Shown: piece by piece, positions 54,589 through 63,235 of the stretch | Layout of the letters: each line of letters starts with the position of its first letter | Numbering within the stretch: position 1 is the first letter of the stretch | NCBI RefSeq assembly: GCF_008370325.1 | Contig: NZ_VNIP01000006.1 | Location: 248,001 to 312,000 of the forward strand | Source of the DNA: Martinezella tropici | GTDB taxonomy: Bacteria > Pseudomonadota > Alphaproteobacteria > Rhizobiales > Rhizobiaceae | Direction: 5' to 3' | DNA: 64,000 nucleotides | Made by a program: the position numbers and the translations under genes | The notes under the pieces: model-generated | The model's database searches: none | What the model was told of the DNA's origin: nothing | Seen by the model: the letters and a program-made list of their open reading frames with translations, nothing else

Positions 54589-54915
54589 ATGAGACTGTTT
54601 TTGGCGGTGACCACTGCATTGGTGGTCGCTAATTCTGCAATGGCTGCCGATGAAGCCGCGAATAATGCGCTCCGGGTTTGCAAAATGATCGACAATACCG
54701 GCTTGTTTACTGCGCCGTGTCAGGTTGCCGGCCGGAGGAACGCCGTCGTGGCGACGATAGATCTGCCGAGCGCCGACGCCAGGAAGGCATGCATGCAGAT
54801 CGCCGGCGTGGCTTCCTCCAAGGGATTTCATTTTCCCGGCGGCGAATGGACGGTGCAGATCAAGTCGCCGACCAGCGGCGACAAATCGATCGCATTCTGC
54901 AGGCTGCCGAAATAG
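54589..54915 (+). CDS. Small secreted protein of unknown function
   Basis: A 108-residue protein with a signal peptide (MRLFLAVTTALVVANSAMAA) and four Cys in the mature part (RVCKM, APCQV, KACMQ, AFCRL), possibly two disulfides. It probably sits in the periplasm. Position and composition support a gene; no known domain was recognised. Confidence 0.65.
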   Translation: MRLFLAVTTALVVANSAMAADEAANNALRVCKMIDNTGLFTAPCQVAGRRNAVVATIDLPSADARKACMQIAGVASSKGFHFPGGEWTVQIKSPTSGDKSIAFCRLPK

Positions 54916-55021
54916 AGCAATTCCAGGAAAAGTGCGTAGCGGTTTTCCGTCCGGAATTGCGTAAAGACAAGGGATAGAGCGTTTCCGCGATTCGAAGAAA
55001 AGCGGAAAGGCTCGATCCCCG

Positions 55022-55273
55022 TTAGGCCGACGCGTTCAGCTCTTCCTCGGCAAAGGCAAGCTGCAGCTCCATCTGGACTGCGTGCATATAGAGGCCGGCC
55101 TGCCGCGAGATTTCGTCGTCTTCCACTCCCTGTTCCCGCAGGATGGCGGCAAAGCTCGCCATTTCCGAACGCCAGAAGCGGTTTGCCGCCTCTCCATGAA
55201 GCTGCTGCAGGGCTTTGGCACACCGCCTGACATCACTGGTACGCCTGTCGGCCGGGAATGGTAGAAGCGACAT
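55022..55273 (-). CDS. DUF6074 family protein
   Basis: An 83-residue cytosolic protein starting MSLLPFPADRRTSDVRRCAK, then LHGEAANRFWRSEMASFAAI. This helical, small-protein pattern is the DUF6074 family, common in Rhizobiaceae and often on plasmids or islands. GGAGGAA precedes the ATG at 55273. Function unknown. Confidence 0.72.
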   Translation of the reverse strand: MSLLPFPADRRTSDVRRCAKALQQLHGEAANRFWRSEMASFAAILREQGVEDDEISRQAGLYMHAVQMELQLAFAEEELNASA

Positions 55274-55393
55274 ATTTCCTCCGTCATTGGCAGAGCGAAT
55301 CGTCTGCCTCTGATGGCAACATCGCCGGCACTCCTTCATAAAAAGTGAATTATCTCAGAGAGATCCCGCATGTGACGGGAAGGCGGGGCGATT

Positions 55394-55651
55394 TCATTGC
55401 AATACGGATATGCCTGCTTCCCGGGCGGCCTTGATCAAGGCCTCTCTGACGGCCTCCGGCGGGACGGCGCCAAGCATCGCTTCAAGGCAGATACGTACCG
55501 CGGCGACATAATCCTCGCCATGCTCGACCGGCCAATGCTCCAACAGAAGTTCGGCAACCTGATGTACTGAATTGACGCGGCGCTGCCCGCCGTTTTCTCC
55601 GATCACCAGCGTGATAGCCGGAAATGGTCGTAAAGTGTCTCGTTTCAACAC
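55394..55651 (-). CDS. DUF982 family protein (copy 1)
   Basis: An 85-residue protein with the DUF982 pattern: a short beta strand part (ITLVIGENGGQRRVNSVHQVAELLLEHWP) and helices (VRICLEAMLGAVPPEAVREAL). Starts with GTG behind GGAGG. DUF982 proteins are abundant in rhizobia, with no established function. Confidence 0.8.
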   Translation of the reverse strand: MLKRDTLRPFPAITLVIGENGGQRRVNSVHQVAELLLEHWPVEHGEDYVAAVRICLEAMLGAVPPEAVREALIKAAREAGISVLQ

Positions 55652-55972
55652 GCATTACCTCCGAAACGTTCTTGCTGCGGTTAACGTTGCAAAAAGCATT
55701 CCGGATCGAACGGCTTTTGGCAGGCGTTTATCGAGCTGGTTTCGTTTGTCCACGGAGAGCAGCATCAACGCCGGCTTTCCACGGGGTTTTACGCATCGGC
55801 CGTTTCCTGCCGCGGCACTTGCAGGCTCGCGACAGCCCTCCACCGTGGCGTCGCACGGTCGAGGTCCCGCCTATTGGCGCTAAGCCTGACGGATCGGAAT
55901 GGACGCCGCTAAAAAGCCAAGGCTGGCTTGAGCGCCCTGCTTCCCCGAGCCAGCGACGGGTTCGAGATAGCC
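55652..55972. other. Intergenic stretch of 321 bp
   Basis: No supported gene or structure seen between DUF982 copies 1 and 2. An open frame on the plus strand covers it but has an arginine/proline-rich, non-protein-like composition. Confidence 0.4.
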
Positions 55973-56230
55973 TTAATCCAATACGTCCGCTTCAACGCAG
56001 GCCTCGACGAAGATTTTCCTGGCCTTGCCGCAGAGAAGGGGATCGTCGTTGGCGGCAAGGCAAAGGTTCCTGGCGGATTTGTATTTCTCGCCTCTGAGAG
56101 CGGGCCAACGGAAAAGGAGGTAATCGTGGGCTTCTTCCGGACTTCGAATTGCTTCCGGCATGCCATAGCCGATACGCAGATAAACGGGCTCGGGCCAGCG
56201 GACCTCGCCACTATTAAAAATCATGGTCAT
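55973..56230 (-). CDS. DUF982 family protein (copy 2)
   Basis: An 85-residue protein with the DUF982 layout: RWPEPVYLRIGYGMPEAI, then SPEEAHDYLLFRWPALRGEK and a helix region SARNLCLAANDDPLLCG. The ATG at 56230 was chosen; GGAG lies ten bases upstream. It shares the LL-x2-WP pattern with the other two copies. Confidence 0.75.
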   Translation of the reverse strand: MTMIFNSGEVRWPEPVYLRIGYGMPEAIRSPEEAHDYLLFRWPALRGEKYKSARNLCLAANDDPLLCGKARKIFVEACVEADVLD

Positions 56231-56460
56231 TTCGATGGTGCTCCGACATTGTGATCGAAACTCCCCTCGCGGCAAAAAGTTTCGCAATTGACGAAAAATC
56301 GATCGCGGCTGTTTTGCGGAGAGCGCTGCGGCCTGGCGCGGCGCGAATAGCCGGGCGGGGCAGGGCCAGCATTAGGTTGCGCAGGCCAGTCGATGCCCCT
56401 ATCACATGGAGAGACAGGCGGCTGTTTCGTGCACGAATGCATGCGGAAGATGCGCAAATT

Positions 56461-56721
56461 CTATTGAATCACGGGAATTTCGAGGGGGACGCCGGCCTCC
56501 GCCGCCGCTGTGACGAAGCTATTGCGGGCCTCCAGCGCTTGTCCCTGACCCCTCTCGACGTCGGCGCAGATTTGCAGAGCCATCATGAATGCCTTGCCCT
56601 CCGCCACTGGCCAGGCATTCAGTAACATGTCCAATGCTTCTTTCGTGCTGGTGACTGCATAAACTTTTCCAGTACGCTTGCAGATGACCATGATGGGATA
56701 ATTCCAGTCTTTATTATTCAT
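56461..56721 (-). CDS. DUF982 family protein (copy 3)
   Basis: An 86-residue DUF982 protein: WNYPIMVICKRTGKVYAVTS, STKEALDMLLNAWPVAEGKAF (the WPV segment also seen in copy 1) and ALQICADVERGQGQALEARN. ATG at 56721 is preceded by GGAG at about 13 bases. Not identical to the other copies, so the duplication is old. Confidence 0.75.
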   Translation of the reverse strand: MNNKDWNYPIMVICKRTGKVYAVTSTKEALDMLLNAWPVAEGKAFMMALQICADVERGQGQALEARNSFVTAAAEAGVPLEIPVIQ

Positions 56722-56980
56722 GGTGCGAGGCTCCGATCCAATGCCGCCGAAATTAACGCTGTGCTGCACGAAATCTCAAGTTAATTTCAAGACGATATCT
56801 GGAGCAGCTAGGAACAGTTTCAATCACCGCGGAAATCAATTCATACCGCAGTGCGATCAACTTTCGATTCATATCTTTCGATGCCGTGTTTTTCACAGGC
56901 GATCATTGCATGAAGATTACTTATGCGGCGGCGGAAGATCATAAAAGACTTGGACATACAGCGCAGGCATGGAGAAAGCG

Positions 56981-57676
56981 ATGGCGAGTTTTGTGGAGAT
57001 CAGGGAGCGGGCCGAGAAGCGCAAGGGCGGCGCCGAGGGGCTGAAGGCGTTGATGCCGAAGGCGCCGAACCATGATGCCCTGCGCGCCCTGCCTGATGAC
57101 CGCATCCTGGCGGAGATGACGCGCTACATCTTCTACGCGGGCTTCGTCCGCAACGTCATCGATGCCAAATGGGCGGGGTTCGAAGCTGCTTTTTCCGATT
57201 TCGATCCGGCCTTCCTCAATCTCGCGCCGGATGATTATTGGCATGAGCTGACCTCCGATACGCGGGTCATCCGCAATGGCGCCAAAATCATGTCGGTGCG
57301 GGACAATGCACAGTTCGTTCGCAAGCTTGCCGACGATCATGGCAGCGCTGGCCGCTTCTTTGCCGATTGGCCGCTGGAGGATCAGATCGGCCTGCTTGCC
57401 GTTCTCGCCAAGCAGGCGAACCGGCTCGGTGGTATGACCGGCCAATATCTCCTGCGGGCGATCGGCCGCGATAGCTTCGTCATGAGCCATGACGTTCTCG
57501 TCTGTCTGCGGCTTTCCGGCGTGCCGATCTCCGAAAATAAGCCGACGAAGAAGGATCTGCGGCTGATCCAGGATCAGTTCAATGCCTGGCGCGCGGAGAC
57601 AGGCCTGCCGCTCACCTATCTCTCACGCATCTGTGCCTTCTCCGTCGGAATGCCTGGAGAAGAGGACGAGGCCTGA
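56981..57676 (+). CDS. DNA-3-methyladenine glycosylase I-like protein
   Basis: A 231-residue protein of the Tag type: FVEIRERAEKRKGGAEGL, FYAGFVRNVIDAKWAGFEAAF, and a helix-hairpin-helix area (LAKQANRLGGMTGQYLLRAIG). It excises 3-methyladenine from DNA. The canonical Zn-binding Cys/His set of E. coli Tag was not located, which is also true of the rhizobial group. Start 56981 follows GGAGAAAGCG. Next gene 55 bp on. Confidence 0.78.
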   Translation: MASFVEIRERAEKRKGGAEGLKALMPKAPNHDALRALPDDRILAEMTRYIFYAGFVRNVIDAKWAGFEAAFSDFDPAFLNLAPDDYWHELTSDTRVIRNGAKIMSVRDNAQFVRKLADDHGSAGRFFADWPLEDQIGLLAVLAKQANRLGGMTGQYLLRAIGRDSFVMSHDVLVCLRLSGVPISENKPTKKDLRLIQDQFNAWRAETGLPLTYLSRICAFSVGMPGEEDEA

Positions 57677-57731
57677 TTGATCTGATCCGTCGAATGCTAT
57701 TGGATCGCGTCGCCAGACAGGGAGGACTAGA

Positions 57732-58763
57732 ATGACGACCGACAGCAGGACCTTGGCCATCAGCGCGCCAGAGCCGCGCTCGCTCGAGCTTATCTTCACC
57801 AAGGACGCACTGTCGCTCCTTCACTCGAAATATCGCCTCGTCGAGGCGGATCCGGACAATATCGCCGGACTGGGCGACGAGGTGCTCGGCGAGGCGCGCT
57901 ACATCATCGGCCAGCCACCGCTTTCGAAGGAAACGCTCGACCAAATGCCGCAACTGCGCTGCATCCTGAATGTCGAGAGCAATCTCATCAACAACATGCC
58001 CTATGAGGTGCTTTTCGAACGCGGCATCCATGTCGTAACCACGGGTCTCGTCTTCGCCGAGCCGGTCGCCGAGATCGGTCTCGGATTTGCCTTGAGCCTG
58101 GCGCGCGGCATCGCCGATGCCGATCTCGATTTCCGCGAGGGGAGGGAGCTTTGGGGCGGCGACGGCAATGCCCGCGCCCGGCTGCTTTCTGGCAGTGATA
58201 TCGGCATTGTCGGCTTTGGCGATCTCGGCAAGGCGCTGAAGCGGGTGCTCTCCGGCTTCCATGCCAATATCAGGGTGTTCGATCCCTGGATGCCGCCGTC
58301 GATCCTGAGAGAACACGGCGTGCAGCCCGCTGGGCTCGACGAGGTGTTGTCAGGCAGCGATTTCGTTTTCGTGGTCGCGTCCGTCACCAGCGAGAACAAG
58401 GGCTTTCTCGATGCCGAAGCTTTCGCGAAAATGCGCAAGGGGGCAGCCTTCATACTGCTCAGCCGCGCGGATGTGGTGGATTTCGACGCGCTGATGGCGG
58501 CGGTCGCTTCGGGTCATATCGTGGCGGCAAGCGATGTCTATCCCGAGGAGCCGCTTGGCCTCGATCATCCCGTGCGCAAGCTCAAGGGGTTCCTCCGCTC
58601 GGCTCATCGCGCCGGCGCGCTCGACAGCGCCTTCAAAAAGATGGGCGACATGGTGCTGGAAGATATGGATCTGATGGATCGCGGCCTGCCGCCGATGCGC
58701 TGCAAGCGCGCCGAGCGGGAAACAGTATCGCGCATGCGCTCGAAACCGGTGACGCGCAACTGA
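57732..58763 (+). CDS. 2-hydroxyacid dehydrogenase family protein
   Basis: A 343-residue D-isomer-specific hydroxyacid dehydrogenase: Rossmann motif IVGFGDLGKAL near the middle, active-site Arg within LSRADVVDFDALM, Glu in YPEEPLG and His in SAHRAGALD. All three catalytic residues are present, although the neighbours are unusual (usual INxARG-x-x-V reads ILLSRADVV). It acts in the cytosol; the keto-acid substrate is unknown. Confidence 0.85.
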   Translation: MTTDSRTLAISAPEPRSLELIFTKDALSLLHSKYRLVEADPDNIAGLGDEVLGEARYIIGQPPLSKETLDQMPQLRCILNVESNLINNMPYEVLFERGIHVVTTGLVFAEPVAEIGLGFALSLARGIADADLDFREGRELWGGDGNARARLLSGSDIGIVGFGDLGKALKRVLSGFHANIRVFDPWMPPSILREHGVQPAGLDEVLSGSDFVFVVASVTSENKGFLDAEAFAKMRKGAAFILLSRADVVDFDALMAAVASGHIVAASDVYPEEPLGLDHPVRKLKGFLRSAHRAGALDSAFKKMGDMVLEDMDLMDRGLPPMRCKRAERETVSRMRSKPVTRN

Positions 58764-58773
58764 CGGCGGGTCT

Positions 58774-58810
58774 CCATTCCCGGCGCAGTGTCTCTCTGTG
58801 CAGGGAATGG
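58774..58810. terminator. Bidirectional terminator hairpin between convergent genes
   Basis: Stem CCATTCCC/GGGAATGG with a 21-base inner arm, between the stops of the dehydrogenase and metI genes. ATTTG follows on the right. Confidence 0.5.
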
Positions 58811-58826
58811 ATTTGTATTGACGGGA

Positions 58827-59483
58827 CTAGCGGCGATCGAGCCGGTTGGCCAGGCGATCGCCCAGCCATTGCATACCCCAGACCAGAATAATCAGGATCA
58901 TGACGACGGCGATCATGACGTTCGTTTCATAGCGTTGGTAGCCATAGCGGATGGCAAGGTCGCCGAGACCGCCGCCGCCGATCGTGCCGGCCATGGCGGA
59001 TGCGCCGATCAGCGTCACCATGGTCACCGTGAAGCCGGCGACGATGCCGGGCATGGCTTCCGGTATCAGTACCTCGCGGACAATGGTCCAGCGATTGCCG
59101 CCCATGGCGCGCACAGCGTCGATCAGGCCGCGATCGACATCACGCAGAGAGACCTCGGCAACGCGTGCGTAATAAGGGATCGCGGCGATGGTCAGCGGCA
59201 CGATCGCAGCCGTCGTGCCGAGCGCCGTGCCGACGATCAAACGCGTCAGCGGAATGAGGGCGATGAGCAGGATGATAAAAGGCACGGCGCGGAAGCCGTC
59301 GACCAGGACACCTAGCATGCGATTGATCGCACCCTGCTCGGCGATACCGCCGCGGCTGGTGACGACTAGGGCAAGCCCGAGCGGCAGGCCGATGACGAGG
59401 GAGAGAAAGCCCGAGGCGCCCGTCATCCAGATCGTCTGCCAGAACGAACGCCAAAGCAGGCCGAGGATTACATCAGTTGTCAT
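58827..59483 (-). CDS. metI: Methionine ABC transporter permease MetI
   Basis: A 218-residue permease with five or six TMs and the EAA loop DAVRAMGGNRWTIVREVLIPEAMPG. It belongs to the D-methionine transporter with MetN and MetQ. Overlaps metN by 11 bases, so the two are translationally linked. Confidence 0.93.
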   Translation of the reverse strand: MTTDVILGLLWRSFWQTIWMTGASGFLSLVIGLPLGLALVVTSRGGIAEQGAINRMLGVLVDGFRAVPFIILLIALIPLTRLIVGTALGTTAAIVPLTIAAIPYYARVAEVSLRDVDRGLIDAVRAMGGNRWTIVREVLIPEAMPGIVAGFTVTMVTLIGASAMAGTIGGGGLGDLAIRYGYQRYETNVMIAVVMILIILVWGMQWLGDRLANRLDRR

Positions 59484-60558
59484 AGCCTAGAACCTCCACC
59501 CGGGCAGAACGGGCCTTCAGAAAATCGCTGACCTGCGCGGGCAAGGTCGCGTCGCGCGTCGGCACAGCCACGAAGAAGCGGGCGACGGGCTGGTTTTGGA
59601 TATGGTCGATGCCCCCATGCACCAGACGGAATGAGCGGGGAAGGGCGGCCGAAAGCTCGGCGAAGAGTGCGCCTTGCGCGGCAGGGCCGGCTAGATCGAC
59701 GCTGAGGATGGCTTCAGTCCCCGATGTCGGGGAAAGGCGGGCGGCGATATGCTCCGGAAGCTGCGGACGGACGCCGCTTAGCAAGCTCGCAGTGATTTCC
59801 GCTTCGGGATTGGCGAAGACCATCCATACCGAACCCTCTTCGACAATCCTGCCAGCATCGATGACGGCAACGCGATCGGCAATCGAACGCACCACTTCCA
59901 TCTCATGGGTGATGAGCAGGATCGTCAGACCGAGCTTGCGATTGATGTCCTTGAGAAGAGCCAGGATGGAGCGGGTGGTTTCCGGATCGAGCGCCGATGT
60001 CGCTTCGTCCGACAGGAGAATGGCGGGCCGCGCGGCAAGGGCACGGGCGATGCCGACACGCTGCTTCTGGCCGCCGGACAGGGCCGATGGGTAGGCCTTC
60101 GCCTTGTCGGCGAGGCCGACGAGATCAAGCAGTTCGCGGGCGCGCCGCAATCGTTCCGGCTTGGCGACGCCCTCGATCTTCAGCGGCAGCGCGATATTCT
60201 CCTCGACCGTTCTGGAGGAAAGCAGGTTGAAGTGCTGGAAGACCATGCCGATGCGGCGGCGCAGCGGCTGCAGATCCTTTTCCGATAGGCGGGCGATATC
60301 GCGGCCTTCGATGTGGATCTCTCCACTATCGGTGCGTTCCAGCCCGTTCAGGCAGCGGATCAGCGTCGATTTGCCGGCGCCGCTGCGGCCGATGATGCCG
60401 ACGATCTCGCCGCGTCGCGCGGTCAGCGATATGCCGTCTAGCGCCGGCGTCGTGCCGAACCGGCGGCGAACGTCGACCAGGCGGACGATATCATCGCCGG
60501 GGGATCGTTCGGGCGGCGCCTGTCCGTCGATTGATGTGGCTGGGGTGAAAGAATTCAT
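59473..60558 (-). CDS. metN: Methionine ABC transporter ATP-binding protein MetN
   Basis: A 361-residue ATPase with Walker A GRSGAGKST, signature LSGGQKQRVGIARALA, Walker B AILLSDEATSALD and switch His in ITHEMEVV. A C-terminal NIL domain (last ~90 residues) binds methionine for feedback. Start ATG at 60558; the frame is open upstream to 60645. metQ lies upstream, separated by a repeat and a terminator. Confidence 0.95.
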   Translation of the reverse strand: MNSFTPATSIDGQAPPERSPGDDIVRLVDVRRRFGTTPALDGISLTARRGEIVGIIGRSGAGKSTLIRCLNGLERTDSGEIHIEGRDIARLSEKDLQPLRRRIGMVFQHFNLLSSRTVEENIALPLKIEGVAKPERLRRARELLDLVGLADKAKAYPSALSGGQKQRVGIARALAARPAILLSDEATSALDPETTRSILALLKDINRKLGLTILLITHEMEVVRSIADRVAVIDAGRIVEEGSVWMVFANPEAEITASLLSGVRPQLPEHIAARLSPTSGTEAILSVDLAGPAAQGALFAELSAALPRSFRLVHGGIDHIQNQPVARFFVAVPTRDATLPAQVSDFLKARSARVEVLGYDN

Positions 60559-60609
60559 TATGTGTCTCTTTGTGTAAAAGCGGCCTTTGAGTTCGTTGAG
60601 GCCATTATA

Positions 60610-60795
60610 CCCCCCTCTGTCCCTTTCGGGACATCTCCCCCACAAGGGGGGAGATCGTTGGGAGTTTGTTGCGCGCTTAGCAGAACAATCGGCAATGTGT
60701 CAGCAGGCGCGAGACGCGTTTCCTGGTGATGGCTTGCCGCGAATTTCCAATCTCCCCCTTGTGGGGGAGATGTCCCGAAAGGGACAGAGGGGGCG
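60610..60795. repeat. RIME-like inverted-repeat element between metN and metQ
   Basis: Two arms (about 60610-60656 and 60749-60795) are reverse complements: CCCCCTCTGTCCCTTTCGGGACATCTCCCC... and its counterpart, with a ~92-bp loop. Each arm itself has a short hairpin (GTCCCTTTCGGGAC and CCCCCACAAGGGGG). The sequence type is the common Rhizobium palindromic element, related to but not the same as the one near 17.1 kb. Confidence 0.85.
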
Positions 60796-60863
60796 TACTC
60801 TCCACGAACTTCTCGGCCAATTTTAGTTAGACTTCACCGCATCCCAAAATCGGAAAAACGCCT

Positions 60864-60897
60864 AAGGCGGCCCCGGGCAGGATGCCCGGGCCGCCTT
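60864..60897 (-). terminator. Strong terminator after metQ
   Basis: Stem AAGGCGGCC-CGGGCA/TGCCCGGGCCGCCTT, with TTTTT shortly after on the minus strand (AGGCGTTTTTCCG). It lies 35 bp after the metQ stop, so metQ transcripts can end before metNI. Confidence 0.85.
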
Positions 60898-60931
60898 GCT
60901 GCTCAGCGCTGTTCCCCGCGCCGTTCTGATA

Positions 60932-61780
60932 TCAATAGGCGCTCTGGCCGGTGCCTTTGTAGACCTTGTCGAACTCGGCTTTGACGGTGTCGTTCTGGTA
61001 GGATGCGACCAGGGTCTTCACCCAGGCTTCGTTTTCGCTGCCCTTCTTCACGGCGATGAAGTTGCGGTAGGGGTTGTCATTGGTCTGCTCCTGCGCGATG
61101 CGGTCTTTCGCAGAGAGCCCCGCTTTCAGCGCCCAGTCGGTGTTGACGACAGCTGCGTCAAGATCGTCGATCGAGCGGCCGACGATACCGGCATCCAGTT
61201 CCTTGATGTCGACGTTCTTCGGGTTCTCAGCAATGTCGGCGGTAGTGGCGAGGATGCCGGTGCCGTCCTTGAGCTTGATGATGCCTTGGTGCTGTAGCAC
61301 GAGAAGCGCGCGGCCTTCGTTGGAAGGGTCGTTCGGCACGCCGATGGCAGCGCCCTTCGGAAGCTCGGCCACGGTCTTGTACTTCTTCGTGTAGAGACCG
61401 ATCGGCCAGATGCCCGTGTAGCCGGCAATGACAATGTGATAGCCATGCTGCTTGATCTGGTTGTCGAGGTAGGGCTTGTGCTGGAAAGCGTTGGCGTCGA
61501 CTTCGCCGCGCTCCAGGGCCTCGTTCGGCTGGGTATAGTCGTTGAAGACGACGGGCTCGATCTTCAGGCCCTTCTTGGCGGCTTCGGCGACCACGACGCG
61601 CCAGACGTCTTCATCCTCACCGCTCATGATGCCGACCTTGATCGTCTTGTCTGCAGCGAAGGTCTGCGGTGCGGTTGCCGTCAAGCCGAATACGGCGACA
61701 GCGGAAGCAAAGATGGCGGCAAGGCCGGCGCGGCGGGAAAGGCGCAGCGCGTCGAAACCTTTGGAAAGCTTTTCAGTCAT
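60932..61780 (-). CDS. metQ: Methionine ABC transporter substrate-binding protein MetQ
   Basis: A 282-residue binding protein of the NlpA/MetQ family: VGIMSGEDEDVWRVVVAEA, VNDYTQPN-type FNDYTQPNEALERGEVDANAFQH, GIWPIGLYTKKYK and PNDPSNEGRALLVLQ. An N-terminal signal (SRRAGLAAIFASAVAVFGLTA, cleaved near FAA-DKT) is present but there is no lipobox Cys. It would be soluble in the periplasm rather than anchored. Start 61780 chosen; separated from metN by a repeat and a terminator. Confidence 0.93.
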   Translation of the reverse strand: MTEKLSKGFDALRLSRRAGLAAIFASAVAVFGLTATAPQTFAADKTIKVGIMSGEDEDVWRVVVAEAAKKGLKIEPVVFNDYTQPNEALERGEVDANAFQHKPYLDNQIKQHGYHIVIAGYTGIWPIGLYTKKYKTVAELPKGAAIGVPNDPSNEGRALLVLQHQGIIKLKDGTGILATTADIAENPKNVDIKELDAGIVGRSIDDLDAAVVNTDWALKAGLSAKDRIAQEQTNDNPYRNFIAVKKGSENEAWVKTLVASYQNDTVKAEFDKVYKGTGQSAY

Positions 61781-61992
61781 GGGAAATCCTGTTCCAGATG
61801 AGCGAGATTGTTTTCTCGTTGACGGACCAATCATCTCAGACGCGTATTGGCGCCGCGAAGCAGGATCGTGCGTTGTGCGGTGCAGTTCTGAAAAACTCTT
61901 TTCAGTGCGATGCGAAAGCGCAAACTAATTTTCTATAAATGTTGTAGATTATTAATGCGGCAAAATGAGCAATTGCCTAAAAACTGGGCGTG

Positions 61993-62496
61993 TCACCGGT
62001 GAATTGGGTCCTTCCAGAGGACTTCTTCCGGTTTTTCGATGGGTTCTATGTCGAGATTGACGACGACCGGTTCCTGGCCGGAGCGGACCAGAACGCATTC
62101 CAGCGTTTCGTCGCGGCTCGCATTGATCTCCTGATGCGGCACGTAGGGCGGCACGAAGATGAAATCGCCGGGGCCGGCTTCGGCAACGAATTCCAGATTG
62201 TCGCCCCAGCGCATCCGCGCCTTGCCTTTGACGACATAGATGATGCTTTCCAGATCGCCGTGATGATGAGCGCCGGTCTTGGCATTGGCGTGGATCGTCA
62301 CGGTTCCCGCCCAGATCTTTTCCGCGCCGGCGCGTGCATGGTTGATGGCGGTTGCGCGGTTCATGCCCGGCGTCTGCGCCGTATTCGGGTCGAGGGCATT
62401 GCCGGGAATGATTTTGACGCCATGTTTACGCCAGTCGATCGGTTGATGGCCGTGATCGTGCCCGTTTTGATGCCCGTGCTCATGATCGCCGCACAT
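61993..62496 (-). CDS. Cupin-domain protein with His-rich N-terminus
   Basis: A 167-residue protein: a His-rich start (HEHGHQNGHDHGHQ, nine His within the first 20 residues or so), then one cupin barrel with GAHHHGDLESIIYVVKGKA (first motif) and GDFIFVPPYVPHQEIN (second motif). The cupin likely holds a metal; the His-rich tail may bind or store zinc/nickel or copper. Function unknown. Confidence 0.85.
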   Translation of the reverse strand: MCGDHEHGHQNGHDHGHQPIDWRKHGVKIIPGNALDPNTAQTPGMNRATAINHARAGAEKIWAGTVTIHANAKTGAHHHGDLESIIYVVKGKARMRWGDNLEFVAEAGPGDFIFVPPYVPHQEINASRDETLECVLVRSGQEPVVVNLDIEPIEKPEEVLWKDPIHR

Positions 62497-62826
62497 GGTC
62501 GTCCTTTCGGTTTTGGAGGGAGATTCGCATGTCTTCCACAGGAACGCTGTTGTTCCACTCTACGCGAAGCCATTCAAAAATAAAGGGAATTGCAGAAAGT
62601 TATCAAGGAGGCTTTTCAAGTCGTGATTAATCTATAGACTTGATCAAGTTACATGACCGGTGGGAACATTTCGTGTGGTTCCCGCGTTGCGCCGGTCACA
62701 AAATGGTTTGCCGCGCCGAAGTCCCTCATTTTCAGGTGCGCCAAACTGCAGAAGCAGCGCTTGGGTCTCCAAGGAGACCATCGACTTTCATACATGCGCC
62801 GGACTTCCAATTGAAAGGAGACAGAC
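62497..62826. other. Divergent intergenic region between cupin and unknown gene
   Basis: No gene is supported in these 330 bp. An AT-rich block at about 62572-62640 (TCAAAAATAAAGGGAATTGCAG, TGATTAATCTATAG) may hold promoters. AAAGGAGACAG precedes the start at 62827. Confidence 0.45.
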
Positions 62827-63216
62827 ATGTCGAATGCCTTGCCGCCCCTTCATGAGGGTCATGCCCCCATCACGCTGCAGCAGCTCTTCCGCGAGGCACT
62901 CTACGCCTTCGAGGAGTGGGATAGCGAAGTTACCGAACCGATCGTGACGTTCGAGGGACGTATTCATCCCATTAGCGTCGTTTTCGAAACCATGCGCGAA
63001 TGCACGGACATCGTGCCGAACAATATCGTCTCGGCGGTGACCGAGCGGCTGACCAAGCCCTGGGAGGGCGAGGGTCCGCTTGACACGATGACCTTTTCGA
63101 CGGCCGCCCGCGTCATGGGCGTTCTGGTCCGCAAAAGGCTGCTGGTCGTGAACAACGGCATTAGCGTCGCTGCCATCGCGGCAGATGGTCAAGCATCGGA
63201 AACCTCGGATCGCTAA
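62827..63216 (+). CDS. Conserved-looking hypothetical protein
   Basis: A 129-residue soluble protein starting MSNALPPLHEGHAPITLQQL, with middle segment IHPISVVFETMRECTDIVPNNIV. It has no signal peptide or membrane helix. A proper ribosome site (AAAGGAGA) and a separate terminator make it a convincing gene. No family recognised. Confidence 0.65.
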   Translation: MSNALPPLHEGHAPITLQQLFREALYAFEEWDSEVTEPIVTFEGRIHPISVVFETMRECTDIVPNNIVSAVTERLTKPWEGEGPLDTMTFSTAARVMGVLVRKRLLVVNNGISVAAIAADGQASETSDR

Positions 63217-63235
63217 ATAGCGAAGACCGTTTATC

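Noticed and set aside
55624..56097. 157-codon plus-strand frame over two DUF982 genes
   Set aside because: Arg/Pro-rich, lacks a ribosome site and overlaps a well-supported DUF982 gene on the other strand.
59473..61780. SAM riboswitch in front of metQ or metN
   Set aside because: No SAM-I or SAM-II type pseudoknot or conserved core could be seen in the leaders; the structured bases belong to a repeat and a terminator.
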